Source of the DNA: Anaerolineales bacterium
GTDB taxonomy: Bacteria; Chloroflexota; Anaerolineae; Anaerolineales; UBA6663
NCBI GenBank assembly: GCA_016789165.1
Contig: JAEURL010000475.1
Location: 1 to 21,562 of the forward strand
DNA: 21,562 nucleotides
Direction of reading: 5' to 3'
The position numbers and the translations under genes are program-made. Each line of letters opens with the position of its first letter. Positions within the stretch are counted from its first letter, which is position 1. Below, piece by piece: positions 6,947-13,802 of this stretch. Below the pieces are notes generated by a model. It was not told the origin of the DNA, ran no database searches, and worked only from the letters and a program-made list of their open reading frames with translations.

Positions 6947-7822
6947 ATGCCCACTCCTGACCTCACCTCCGCCTTCGTCGAGTTGATCCGGCGCGCGGCC
7001 ACCGACCTGCCCGAGGACGTCGAGCACGCCCTGCGCCAATCGCGCGAGAAGGAGGCCGCCGGCTCGGCGGCCCACAGCGCCCTGGATACGATCCTGGAGA
7101 ACGTGGCCATCGCGCGCCAGAACTCCACGCCCATCTGCCAGGACACCGGCACGCCCATCGCCTACTTCCATTACCCGGAAGGTTGGTCCACCCTCAAGCT
7201 CAAGGCCCAGTTCGAGGCCGCGCTGAAGGAGGCCACCCAGGCCGCCTATCTGCGTCCCAACGCCGTCAACCCGGTGACCGGCAAGAACACGGGCGACAAC
7301 GTGGGCGCCGGCACGCCGGTCATGCACTTCGAGGAGTGGGAGAACGATTACCTGGAAGTAGAGCTGCTGCTCAAGGGCGGCGGCTGCGAAAACGTCAGCA
7401 CCCAGTACTCGCTGCCCAACGCCGAACTGAAAGCCGGCCGCGACCTGGAAGGCGTGCGCCGCGTGGCCCTGGACGCGGTCTATAAGGCGCAGGGCAAGGG
7501 CTGCGCGCCGGGCTTCCTGGGGATCTCGGTCGGCGGCGACCGCGGCGTCTCGTACTTCGTGGCCAAGGAGCAGCTCTTCCGCAAGCTGGATGAGGTATCC
7601 CCGCAGGCGGACGTGGCCGCGCTGGAAGGCCGCATCACGGCCGAGGCCAACCAGCTGGGCATCGGCCCGATGGGCTTTGGCGGCGAAACGACCGTGCTGG
7701 CCACCCAGATCGGCATCCCGCACCGGCATCCGGCCAGCTTCTTCGTAACCGTGGCCTACATGTGCTGGGCCCACCGCCGCCGCACGCTCACCTGGCGTGC
7801 CGGCGCGGTCGAGATCAAGTGA
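6947..7822 (+). CDS. Class I fumarate hydratase (or tartrate dehydratase), alpha subunit
   Basis: The 291-residue protein is the iron-sulfur alpha subunit of a two-subunit class I hydro-lyase, normally interconverting fumarate and (S)-malate. The likely [4Fe-4S] ligands are C64 (in PICQDTGTP), C186 (in GCAPGFLGISVGG) and C273 (in AYMCWAHRR). Other family motifs are NAVNPVTGKNTGDNVG and GIGPMGFGGETTVLA. The family includes L-tartrate dehydratase (TtdAB) and sequence alone cannot separate the two, but fumarase is more likely in an autotrophy/acetyl-CoA context. The start at 6947 has only a weak GGAGA upstream. The beta subunit follows 12 bases after the stop. Location inside a WL operon is unusual and could link C1 fixation to a partial reductive TCA cycle. 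Confidence 0.88.
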   Translation: MPTPDLTSAFVELIRRAATDLPEDVEHALRQSREKEAAGSAAHSALDTILENVAIARQNSTPICQDTGTPIAYFHYPEGWSTLKLKAQFEAALKEATQAAYLRPNAVNPVTGKNTGDNVGAGTPVMHFEEWENDYLEVELLLKGGGCENVSTQYSLPNAELKAGRDLEGVRRVALDAVYKAQGKGCAPGFLGISVGGDRGVSYFVAKEQLFRKLDEVSPQADVAALEGRITAEANQLGIGPMGFGGETTVLATQIGIPHRHPASFFVTVAYMCWAHRRRTLTWRAGAVEIK

Positions 7823-7834
7823 CAGGAGCCGGCC

Positions 7835-8449
7835 ATGATCAAACTCACCCTGCCCGCCTCGGCTGAAGACATCCGCGCCCTGAAAGTCGGCGACACGGTG
7901 GCGGTCACGGGCGTGATGTACACCGCCCGCGACGCCGCACACAAATACATGGTTGAGAGCTTCTGCAAGGGCGCGCCGCCGCCGGCCGCCGAGCAGGAGC
8001 TGTATGACATCCTCAAGGCCGACCTGAAAGGCGGCGCGCTGTACCACTGCGGGCCGGTGGTCCGCCAGGTGGACGGCCGCTGGAAGTTCGTCTCGGCCGG
8101 CCCCACCACCAGCGCCCGCGAAGAGGTCTACGAGGACTACGTCATCGCCCACTTCGACCTCAAACTGATCATCGGCAAGGGCGGCATGGGGCCGCGGACG
8201 CTCAAAGCCTGCCAGGAGCACGCGGCCGTCTACCTGCACGCCATCGGCGGGGCCGGCTCGCTGATCGCCGAATCGGTGGCAGAGGTCGTCGCCGTCTACA
8301 AGAAAGACGAGTTTGGCGCGCCGGAGGCGTTCTGGAAGATCCGGGTCAAGGACTTCCCGGCCGTGGTCACCATGGACAGCCACGGCCACAGCCTGCACGC
8401 CGCCGTCGAGCAGCAGAGCAAGGCCAAGCTGGCGGAGCTCCTGGCCTGA
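7835..8449 (+). CDS. Class I fumarate hydratase (or tartrate dehydratase), beta subunit
   Basis: The 204-residue protein is the C-terminal-type (beta) subunit that completes the active site of the alpha subunit encoded just upstream. Family motifs visible are DAAHKYMVE near residue 33, CGPVV near 72, SAGPTTSAREEVYED near residues 88-102, IIGKGGMGPRTL near 112, and AIGGAGSLIAESV near 137. SAGPTTSAR is the conserved substrate-binding segment. Length is normal for stand-alone beta subunits. ATG 7835 follows AGGAG with 6-base spacing. The two subunits are expressed as a pair. Only 35 bases separate it from the next iron-sulfur gene, so the fumarase genes share the transcript of acsE and metF. Confidence 0.88.
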   Translation: MIKLTLPASAEDIRALKVGDTVAVTGVMYTARDAAHKYMVESFCKGAPPPAAEQELYDILKADLKGGALYHCGPVVRQVDGRWKFVSAGPTTSAREEVYEDYVIAHFDLKLIIGKGGMGPRTLKACQEHAAVYLHAIGGAGSLIAESVAEVVAVYKKDEFGAPEAFWKIRVKDFPAVVTMDSHGHSLHAAVEQQSKAKLAELLA

Positions 8450-8484
8450 CGTGCGGCCCGCCGGCCGCCGCCGGGAGGCAGCCT

Positions 8485-9291
8485 ATGTGTGAGTTCTGCG
8501 TCCAACATGGAGAGGGCAAGAAGTGGTACCTGGCCATGCAGAACTACTCGCGCGAGCTGCTGGATCAGGACAGCCGGCTGGATTACCTGGCGCACTTCGC
8601 CAATGAGTTCACGACACGTGTGCCCGGCAACCTGGCCTGGCTGGAGCGGCTGTCGCACACGCCCCTGCACGGGCCGGCGAGGCCTTTCCTGAAGCATCAG
8701 CTCCAGCGCGATCACTACGGCCAGGTGGTGCCGCTGGAGGAAGTGGAACAGATCCTCCGGCAGGTGGACGGCATCGTGCGGCTGCCCTGTGTTTGCCGGC
8801 GCGTCACCACCGGCGACCAGAACGCCCGCTATTGCTATGCCCTGACCGGCGACCCGCGCTTGGCCGAGGTCCTGGACGACTCCTTTAGTTTGGAATACCT
8901 GACCGCGCCGGAGGCCATCGCCGCCGTGCGCGCTCTGGATCAAGAAGGCCTGGTCCACTCCGTCTGGACGTTCAAGACGCCCTACATCGGCGCGCTGTGC
9001 AACTGCGACCAGGATTGCATCGCTTACCGCATCTGCCACGCGCGCGGCTACTTCCAGCTCTTCTTTAAGGCTGAGTTCGTGGCCGAGGTGGACCCCGCCC
9101 TCTGCACCGGCTGCCGGCAGTGCCTGCGCCAGTGCCAGTTTGGGGCCATCCGCTTCTCGGCCGTTCACCACCAGGTTGAGATCGACCCGCGCCAATGCTA
9201 CGGCTGCGGCGTGTGCCGGGCCGGCTGCGCGAAGCACGCCATCACCCTCACCGCCCGGGCGGAGCATCCTGTGGCGGCCACTATCTGGTAG
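8485..9291 (+). CDS. Cysteine-rich iron-sulfur protein with C-terminal 2[4Fe-4S] ferredoxin domain
   Basis: The 268-residue protein ends in a bacterial-type dicluster ferredoxin domain: C207-X2-C210-X2-C213-X3-C217 and C238-X2-C241-X2-C244-X3-C248. In both motifs the usual Pro after the fourth Cys is absent (Q and A). The N-terminal part is not a family I can name. It starts MCEFCVQHGEGKKWYL (C2, C5) and holds a second set of cysteines: C102, C104, C117, C172, C174, C178 and C184 (as CVC and CNCDQDC). This set could bind further metal centres. It lies between fumarase and the MetV-MetF fusion and is a good candidate electron carrier for methylene-THF reduction, but this is inferred from position. 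GGGAGG precedes ATG 8485. Confidence 0.8.
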   Translation: MCEFCVQHGEGKKWYLAMQNYSRELLDQDSRLDYLAHFANEFTTRVPGNLAWLERLSHTPLHGPARPFLKHQLQRDHYGQVVPLEEVEQILRQVDGIVRLPCVCRRVTTGDQNARYCYALTGDPRLAEVLDDSFSLEYLTAPEAIAAVRALDQEGLVHSVWTFKTPYIGALCNCDQDCIAYRICHARGYFQLFFKAEFVAEVDPALCTGCRQCLRQCQFGAIRFSAVHHQVEIDPRQCYGCGVCRAGCAKHAITLTARAEHPVAATIW

Positions 9292-9292
9292 C

Positions 9293-9310
9293 GGCGATCG
9301 GCCGATCGCC
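9293..9310 (+). other. 18-bp perfect palindrome before the metV-metF gene
   Basis: GGCGATCGGCCGATCGCC is self-complementary with no loop. It begins 2 bases after the stop of the iron-sulfur protein and ends shortly before the TTGGAGG ribosome binding site at 9314-9320. A perfect palindrome without spacer suits a dimeric DNA-binding protein better than an RNA hairpin, but no regulator is known here and chance in GC-rich DNA is possible. Confidence 0.5.
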
Positions 9311-9327
9311 CCCTTGGAGGTTCCCGT

Positions 9328-10776
9328 ATGCCCCTCTTCACCCCTGGCCGGCGCTGGCAGCCCGCGTACATGCCGTTTCACGACGAGCCGCTCTTTGACC
9401 GGGTGGTCGAGACGATTGAGCTGGCCGTGAAAGGGCCGCTGTGGGGCTGCCGCATGTGCGGCAACTGCCTCCTGCAGGAGACGGCCTTCATCTGTCCGAT
9501 GGAATGCCCCAAGGGTCTGCGCAATGGCCCGTGCGGCGGCTCCACGCCCGAGCACTGCTACGTGGATACCACCCGCCCGTGCATCTGGTACAAGATCTAC
9601 GAACGCGCCGAGAAAATGGGGCGGACGGAGCGGTTGATGGAGATCCTGCCGCCGCTGGATTGGGAGAAGGTGGGCACGGACAGCTGGATGGACGTCGTCC
9701 GCCACTGGCAGGAGGTGGGCGGCCTGAAAGCCACCTGGAACGGGCTGCGGCTGCCCAAGGCCGAGCGCGACGCCGCCTGGGACAAATTCTTCTATGAAAT
9801 CCGCCAGCCGAACTGGTGGCAGGGCGATGATCAGCCGCATCCGCCGGCCCCGCATGAGCCGGTCTCCAATCTGGAGCGCAAGCTGACGGCCGGCGAATTT
9901 GTGGTGACGGCCGAGATCGCGCCGCCGCTGGCAGCCGTGCCGGACGATCTGCTCAAGAAGATCGCGCTGCTCAAGCCGCACGTGGACGCCGTCAACTTCA
10001 CCGACAATCCCTCGGCCACGCCGCGCATGTCGTCGCTGGTCTGCTCGGCCATCGCCGTCCAGCAGGGCCTGGAGCCCGTCATGCAGATCGCGGCGCGCGA
10101 GCGCACGCGTATGGGCGCCCAAAGCACCATCCTGGGCGCGGCCGCGCTGGGCATCCGCAATGTGCTGTGCATCACGGGTGACCACCCGCGCACAGGGCCG
10201 TCGCCGCACGGGCGCATGGACATCTGGGACCTCGACTCGATCCAGATGGTGTGGCTCTTCCGGCGCATGCGTGACGAGGGCCACTTCCTGGACGACCGTG
10301 AGCTGAAGAGCGCGCCGCCGCTGTTCCTGGGCGCGGCCGGCTCGCCCTTCGCCGCCAACGACCGGTTCCAGGCCCTGCGCGAGAAGAAGAAGGTCAACGC
10401 CGGCGCGCAGTTCTTCCAGACCAACCTGGTCTATGACGTGGAGGGCTTCGAGCGCTGGCTGGAGGCGCTGGACAAGCAGGGCGTGCTCGGGCGGGTCTTC
10501 ATCCTGGCCGGCGTCACGCCCATCCGCTCCGGCAAGGCGGCGCGGATCATGAACGAGGTGCCGGGGGTCAAGGTGCCGTCGGCCCTGATTGAGCGCCTGG
10601 ACAAAGCCGCCGACGCCAAGGAAGAGGGCGTGCAGATCTCGCTGGAGATCATGGACCGCGTCAAGCGCCTGCCGGGCGTCAACGGCCTGCACATCATGGC
10701 CGTCGGCTGGGAGTCCATCGTCCCGCGGCTGGTAAAGGAAGCCGGGTTGGGCAAGCCCCAGCCGGCCGCCGCGTAA
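9328..10776 (+). CDS. metF: Methylenetetrahydrofolate reductase, MetV-MetF fusion
   Basis: The 482-residue protein joins two domains that are separate subunits in acetogens such as Moorella. Residues 1 to about 170 are a MetV-type cysteine-rich domain: C41, C44, C47, C56, C60, C69, C77 and C85, in GCRMCGNC, CPMECPKGLRNGPCGG and HCYVDTTRPC. Residues about 185-475 are a MetF TIM barrel. E196 in TAEIAPP matches the catalytic Glu of MetF, and D285 in CITGD matches the Asp that contacts the flavin/folate site. The enzyme reduces methylene-THF to methyl-THF, the substrate of AcsE. The C-terminus is complete and rich in Pro/Ala. Neighbours include an iron-sulfur protein upstream and an HdrC-like protein downstream, but no HdrA, HdrB or MvhD in the window. 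Confidence 0.88.
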   Translation: MPLFTPGRRWQPAYMPFHDEPLFDRVVETIELAVKGPLWGCRMCGNCLLQETAFICPMECPKGLRNGPCGGSTPEHCYVDTTRPCIWYKIYERAEKMGRTERLMEILPPLDWEKVGTDSWMDVVRHWQEVGGLKATWNGLRLPKAERDAAWDKFFYEIRQPNWWQGDDQPHPPAPHEPVSNLERKLTAGEFVVTAEIAPPLAAVPDDLLKKIALLKPHVDAVNFTDNPSATPRMSSLVCSAIAVQQGLEPVMQIAARERTRMGAQSTILGAAALGIRNVLCITGDHPRTGPSPHGRMDIWDLDSIQMVWLFRRMRDEGHFLDDRELKSAPPLFLGAAGSPFAANDRFQALREKKKVNAGAQFFQTNLVYDVEGFERWLEALDKQGVLGRVFILAGVTPIRSGKAARIMNEVPGVKVPSALIERLDKAADAKEEGVQISLEIMDRVKRLPGVNGLHIMAVGWESIVPRLVKEAGLGKPQPAAA

Positions 10777-10792
10777 GCCGGCGCCTGGACCT

Positions 10793-11500
10793 ATGCGGAT
10801 CCTGCTGCTGGCGGACGTCCACGCCAACTGGGAGGCCCTGCTCAGCCTGCAGCGGGCCGAGGCCCAGCCGGAGGCCGTGCTCTTCGCCGGCGATGCCGTG
10901 GGTTATGGGCCGGACCCGGCCTTCTGTGCGCGCTGGCTGATGGCCAACACCGCGCTGGCGGTGCGCGGCAACCATGATGAAGCCCTGGCCCGCCCGGAAG
11001 TGGCCGGCTTCCCGCCGGAACTGGCCGAGGCGGCCCGCGAAACCTTGGGGCATGCCCGGCGCAGCCTGTCCGCCGACGACCAGGCCGGCCTGGCCCGCTG
11101 GCCGCTGACGGCCACCGCCGTCTTCGGGGGGGCGCGTTTCTACCTGGTGCATGGCACGCCGGCCGATCCGCTGGCCGGCCGCCTGGACCCGGCCACCTGC
11201 CCAGAAGCAGAGCTGGAGCGCCTGTTTGGTGATATCGCCGCCGACGTGATTGTCGTGGGCCACACGCACCTGCCGGCCCTGCGCCGCTTCGGCCAGAAAC
11301 TGATCGTCAATCCGGGCAGCCTGGGCCAGCCGCGCTATGGCGTGCCGGATGCGACCTTCGCGGCCTGGCAGGATGGGCGCGTGCAGATCCATCACCTGCA
11401 TTACGACCATCACGCGCCGGCTCATAAATTGCCGCTGCTGGGGCTAAGCCCCGAAACCACCGACCGACTGGCGGAAATCCTGGAGACCGGCCTGAGCTGA
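10793..11500 (+). CDS. Calcineurin-like metallophosphoesterase (YfcE/MJ0936-like)
   Basis: The 235-residue protein has the full set of dimetal ligands of the metallophosphoesterase fold: D8 and H10 (ADVHAN), D34 (GDAVGYGP), N60-H61-D62 (GNHD), H120 (LVHGT) and H157-T158-H159 (GHTH), followed by NPGSLGQPRYG. That pattern and length match small cytosolic phosphodiesterases of the YfcE/MJ0936 group. The physiological substrate cannot be read from the sequence. It begins 16 bases after the metV-metF stop with no strong ribosome binding site, so translation may depend on the upstream gene. A phosphoesterase is not a known WL component; it may act on a folate-, cofactor- or nucleotide-type phosphoester, or may be a passenger. 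Confidence 0.88.
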   Translation: MRILLLADVHANWEALLSLQRAEAQPEAVLFAGDAVGYGPDPAFCARWLMANTALAVRGNHDEALARPEVAGFPPELAEAARETLGHARRSLSADDQAGLARWPLTATAVFGGARFYLVHGTPADPLAGRLDPATCPEAELERLFGDIAADVIVVGHTHLPALRRFGQKLIVNPGSLGQPRYGVPDATFAAWQDGRVQIHHLHYDHHAPAHKLPLLGLSPETTDRLAEILETGLS

Positions 11501-11562
11501 GGTGGCACGGCGCCTGTCGGCCTGGCCCGGGCGGGGACCATCCCAGCCGGCGGGAGGCTGCA

Positions 11563-12639
11563 ATGACCACGATCTCATTCCTGCCTGAATGCCTGCCCAC
11601 CGCCGTGGGCAGCCTGCCGCATCAAGATCCCGGCCAGGCCTGCGCCCTGGTGCAGCGTTACCTGCCGGAGATCCCGGCCTGGCCGCAGCTGCCGCGCCGG
11701 GACTTCCGCGAGAGCATCTACGCCCAGTACAGCGCCGGCTTCCCGGGCACTGTGCTGAGCCACGACCGCCTGTACGTGGACCGGGCGCGGGATCTGGTGC
11801 CGGAGCTGGAGCGGCTGTATACCCATTACCTGGAGGCGGATTCAGAGGCGGCCGCGCTGGACGCGGAGTATGCCGCCGGCCTGGCGCGTTTCCTGACGCT
11901 GGATTTCCCCGAAGCCCGCGCCGTCAAAGGCCAGGTGATCGGCCCGGTCAGCTGGGGCCTGACCCTCACCGACCAGGACCGCCGCGCGATCCTGTATGAC
12001 GAGGCCCTGGCCGACGCCATGGCCAAGCACCTGCGCTTGAGCGCGGCCTGGCAGGAGCGGGCTCTGCGCCGGCTGGCTCCGCGGACCATCCTCTTTGTTG
12101 ATGAGCCTTCCCTGGCCTCGATCGGTTCGGCGCACGTAGCGGTCTCGCGGGAGCAGATCGTGGCGCTGCTGGAGGAGGTCTTTGCCGGCCTGAGCGGCCT
12201 GAAGGGCGTGCACTGCTGCGGCAACACGGATTGGGGCCTGATCCTGGAGACCTCGCTGAACATCCTGAGTTTTGACGCCTACAATTTTGGCGAGACCCTG
12301 GCGCTTTACCCGCAAGCCGTGCGCGCCTTCCTCAGGCGCGGCGGCCTGGTGGCCTGGGGGATCGTGCCTGTGACCGACGCGGCTGAGGTGACGGCCCAGA
12401 CCGCCGCGAAGCTGACCGACGATCTGGAAACGCTCTGGCGCGGGTTGGCGGCCAAAGGGGTGCCGTTCGACGACTTGGCGGGCACGGCCCTGATCACGCC
12501 GGCCTGCGGCCTGGGCACGCTGCCGGAGCCGGCCGCCGAGCAGGCGCTGGCCCTGACGGCCGAGGTCTCCCGCCGCCTGCGCCAGCGCTACTTCGGCCGC
12601 TCAGCCGGCGACGATCGGCCGGCGCTGCTGGCCAATTGA
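11563..12639 (+). CDS. Core (folate-independent) methionine synthase, MesB-like; MetE/UROD fold
   Basis: The 358-residue protein is a single MetE C-terminal-type barrel without the N-terminal half of MetE and without folate- or B12-binding domains of MetH. The start has AVGSLPHQDP and WPQLPRRDFRE. Candidate zinc ligands are H217 and C219 in HCCGNTDW and C315 in TPACGLGTL; D238 (LSFDAYNFG) aligns by spacing with the Glu ligand of MetE. DEPSLASIG is also typical. Core synthases of the MesB family occur in anaerobes with the WL pathway and are predicted to take the methyl group from CoFeSP, which fits the acsC/acsD/acsE neighbourhood here. A related UROD-like methyltransferase with another acceptor remains possible. 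GGGAGG precedes ATG 11563. Confidence 0.7.
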   Translation: MTTISFLPECLPTAVGSLPHQDPGQACALVQRYLPEIPAWPQLPRRDFRESIYAQYSAGFPGTVLSHDRLYVDRARDLVPELERLYTHYLEADSEAAALDAEYAAGLARFLTLDFPEARAVKGQVIGPVSWGLTLTDQDRRAILYDEALADAMAKHLRLSAAWQERALRRLAPRTILFVDEPSLASIGSAHVAVSREQIVALLEEVFAGLSGLKGVHCCGNTDWGLILETSLNILSFDAYNFGETLALYPQAVRAFLRRGGLVAWGIVPVTDAAEVTAQTAAKLTDDLETLWRGLAAKGVPFDDLAGTALITPACGLGTLPEPAAEQALALTAEVSRRLRQRYFGRSAGDDRPALLAN

Positions 12640-12652
12640 CGCACCGCCGCGT

Positions 12653-12964
12653 ATGACCGATCCGCTGCCCCCTGCGGCTTCGCTGCGCCAGGTGGTGCTC
12701 GCCGCCGCCGGCCAGGATGTGCGCCAGTGCCGGGGCTGTGCCCTGTGCGATATGCGCCTGGATCAGGCTCAGGACGTGAGTGTGCCGGCCCTGGTGCAGC
12801 TGGTGTTGTTTAATGACGAGGAGGTGCTGACCAGCCGGACGCTGTGGTCAGAGGCGGTTCTGGCGGAAGCGCGCCAATTGTGCACCAAAAACCTGCGGCT
12901 GGACCTGATCCTGCTGGCCCTGCGCGACGAAGCGCGCCGGCGCGGCCTGGACGCCCCGGCCTGA
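12653..12964 (+). CDS. Reduced HdrC-like protein retaining one predicted [4Fe-4S] site
   Basis: The 103-residue protein lines up with heterodisulfide reductase subunit C along its length: the first cysteine motif (QCRGCALC), then LVLFNDEEVLTSRTLW where HdrC has its linker into the second motif, then LRLDLILLALRDEARRRG where HdrC has its closing helix. HdrC has two CX2CX2CX3C motifs; here only four cysteines remain: C26, C29, C32 and C77. The fourth Cys of motif 1 is L36, and the first three of motif 2 are E67, L70 and A73. In dicluster ferredoxin folds the first three Cys of motif 1 pair with the last Cys of motif 2, so the four survivors form exactly one complete cluster site. It likely passes electrons in the WL operon; the partner is unknown. 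No strong ribosome binding site is seen; the start lies 13 bases after the upstream stop. Confidence 0.65.
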   Translation: MTDPLPPAASLRQVVLAAAGQDVRQCRGCALCDMRLDQAQDVSVPALVQLVLFNDEEVLTSRTLWSEAVLAEARQLCTKNLRLDLILLALRDEARRRGLDAPA

Positions 12965-12973
12965 GTCCAAACA

Positions 12974-12991
12974 CCACGGCCTGCGCCGTGG
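12974..12991 (+). other. Short stem-loop between the HdrC-like gene and cooC copy 2
   Basis: CCACGGC (12974-12980) pairs with GCCGTGG (12985-12991) around a CTGC loop. It lies just upstream of the GAGGAG ribosome binding site at 12997-13002. There is no T-run, so termination is unlikely; effects on translation or mRNA processing are possible. Confidence 0.45.
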
Positions 12992-13010
12992 CTATCGAGG
13001 AGAGCACGGC

Positions 13011-13802
13011 ATGAAACTCGCCATTACCGGCAAGGGCGGCGTCGGCAAGACCACCCTCACCAGCCTATTGGCCCACCACTATGCCGGCCGCGGGAACACC
13101 GTCCTGGCCATTGACGCCGACCCCTCGCCCTGCCTGGGCGCGGCGCTGGGTTTCCCGCCCGAACTGGTGGCCGGCCTGACGCCCATCGCCGAAATGGAAA
13201 GCCTGATCTACGAGCGCACCGGCGCTCAGCCGGGCACGACGGGCGGGTATTTCAAGCTCAACCCGCGCGTGGACGATATCCCCGATCGCTTCACGGCCAT
13301 CCACGGCGGCATCCGTCTGCTCGAACTGGGGGCGGTCAAGATGGGGGGCTCCGGCTGTATCTGTCCGGAGAGCGTGCTGCTCAAGCAGCTGGTCTCGCAC
13401 ATCCTCCTGCGCCGGAATGAAGTGGTCCTGCTGGATATGTATGCGGGCGTGGAACACCTAGGGCGCGCCACCGTGGATGCCGTGGATGCCTTGGTGGTGG
13501 TGGTGGAGCCCGGTTCGCGCAGCCTGGCGACGGCGGCCCAGATCAAACGGCTGGCCGGCGACCTCGGCTTGAAGCGCCTGTTTCTGGCCGGCAACAAAGT
13601 CAAAGACGAAGCCGACCGCGCCTATATCGCCGCCCACTCGGCCGGCCTGCCGGTCCTCGGCTTCCTGCCGGCCACGCTGGAGGCCCAGACCGCCGACCAA
13701 AAGGGCGAGGCCGCTTACACCGCCGTGCCGGCACTGGCCGAAGCGGCGCGCACCATCGCCCAGGCCTTGGAAACATCCCTAAGCGCCCGCGCCGGCGGCT
13801 GA
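13011..13802 (+). CDS. cooC: CooC/AcsF-type P-loop ATPase (nickel insertion/CODH-ACS maturation), copy 2
   Basis: The 263-residue protein is a CooC-family ATPase that helps load nickel into CODH or ACS. The Walker A motif GKGGVGKTT starts at residue 8, followed by AIDADPSPCLGAALGF. The metal-binding CXC is C116-I-C118 in GSGCICPESVLLK, which is the classical CooC/AcsF form. LLDMYAGVEHLGRATVDAVD contains the Walker B region, and VVVVEPGSRS follows. It differs clearly from copy 1 at 4512 (GCYCAFN, DNEAGMEHLSRR), so the two are not a recent duplication. ATG 13011 follows GAGGAG. It is the last gene of the WL block; a leader with its own promoter follows. Confidence 0.9.
   Translation: MKLAITGKGGVGKTTLTSLLAHHYAGRGNTVLAIDADPSPCLGAALGFPPELVAGLTPIAEMESLIYERTGAQPGTTGGYFKLNPRVDDIPDRFTAIHGGIRLLELGAVKMGGSGCICPESVLLKQLVSHILLRRNEVVLLDMYAGVEHLGRATVDAVDALVVVVEPGSRSLATAAQIKRLAGDLGLKRLFLAGNKVKDEADRAYIAAHSAGLPVLGFLPATLEAQTADQKGEAAYTAVPALAEAARTIAQALETSLSARAGG

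Noticed and set aside
8296..10827. Very long open frame on the minus strand (also 5873-8398, 2374-4527, 16899-19322)
   Set aside because: These lie exactly opposite well-supported + strand genes, and their translations are low-complexity Arg/Ala/Gly/His/Gln-rich without any family motif. They arise from the GC-rich codon bias.
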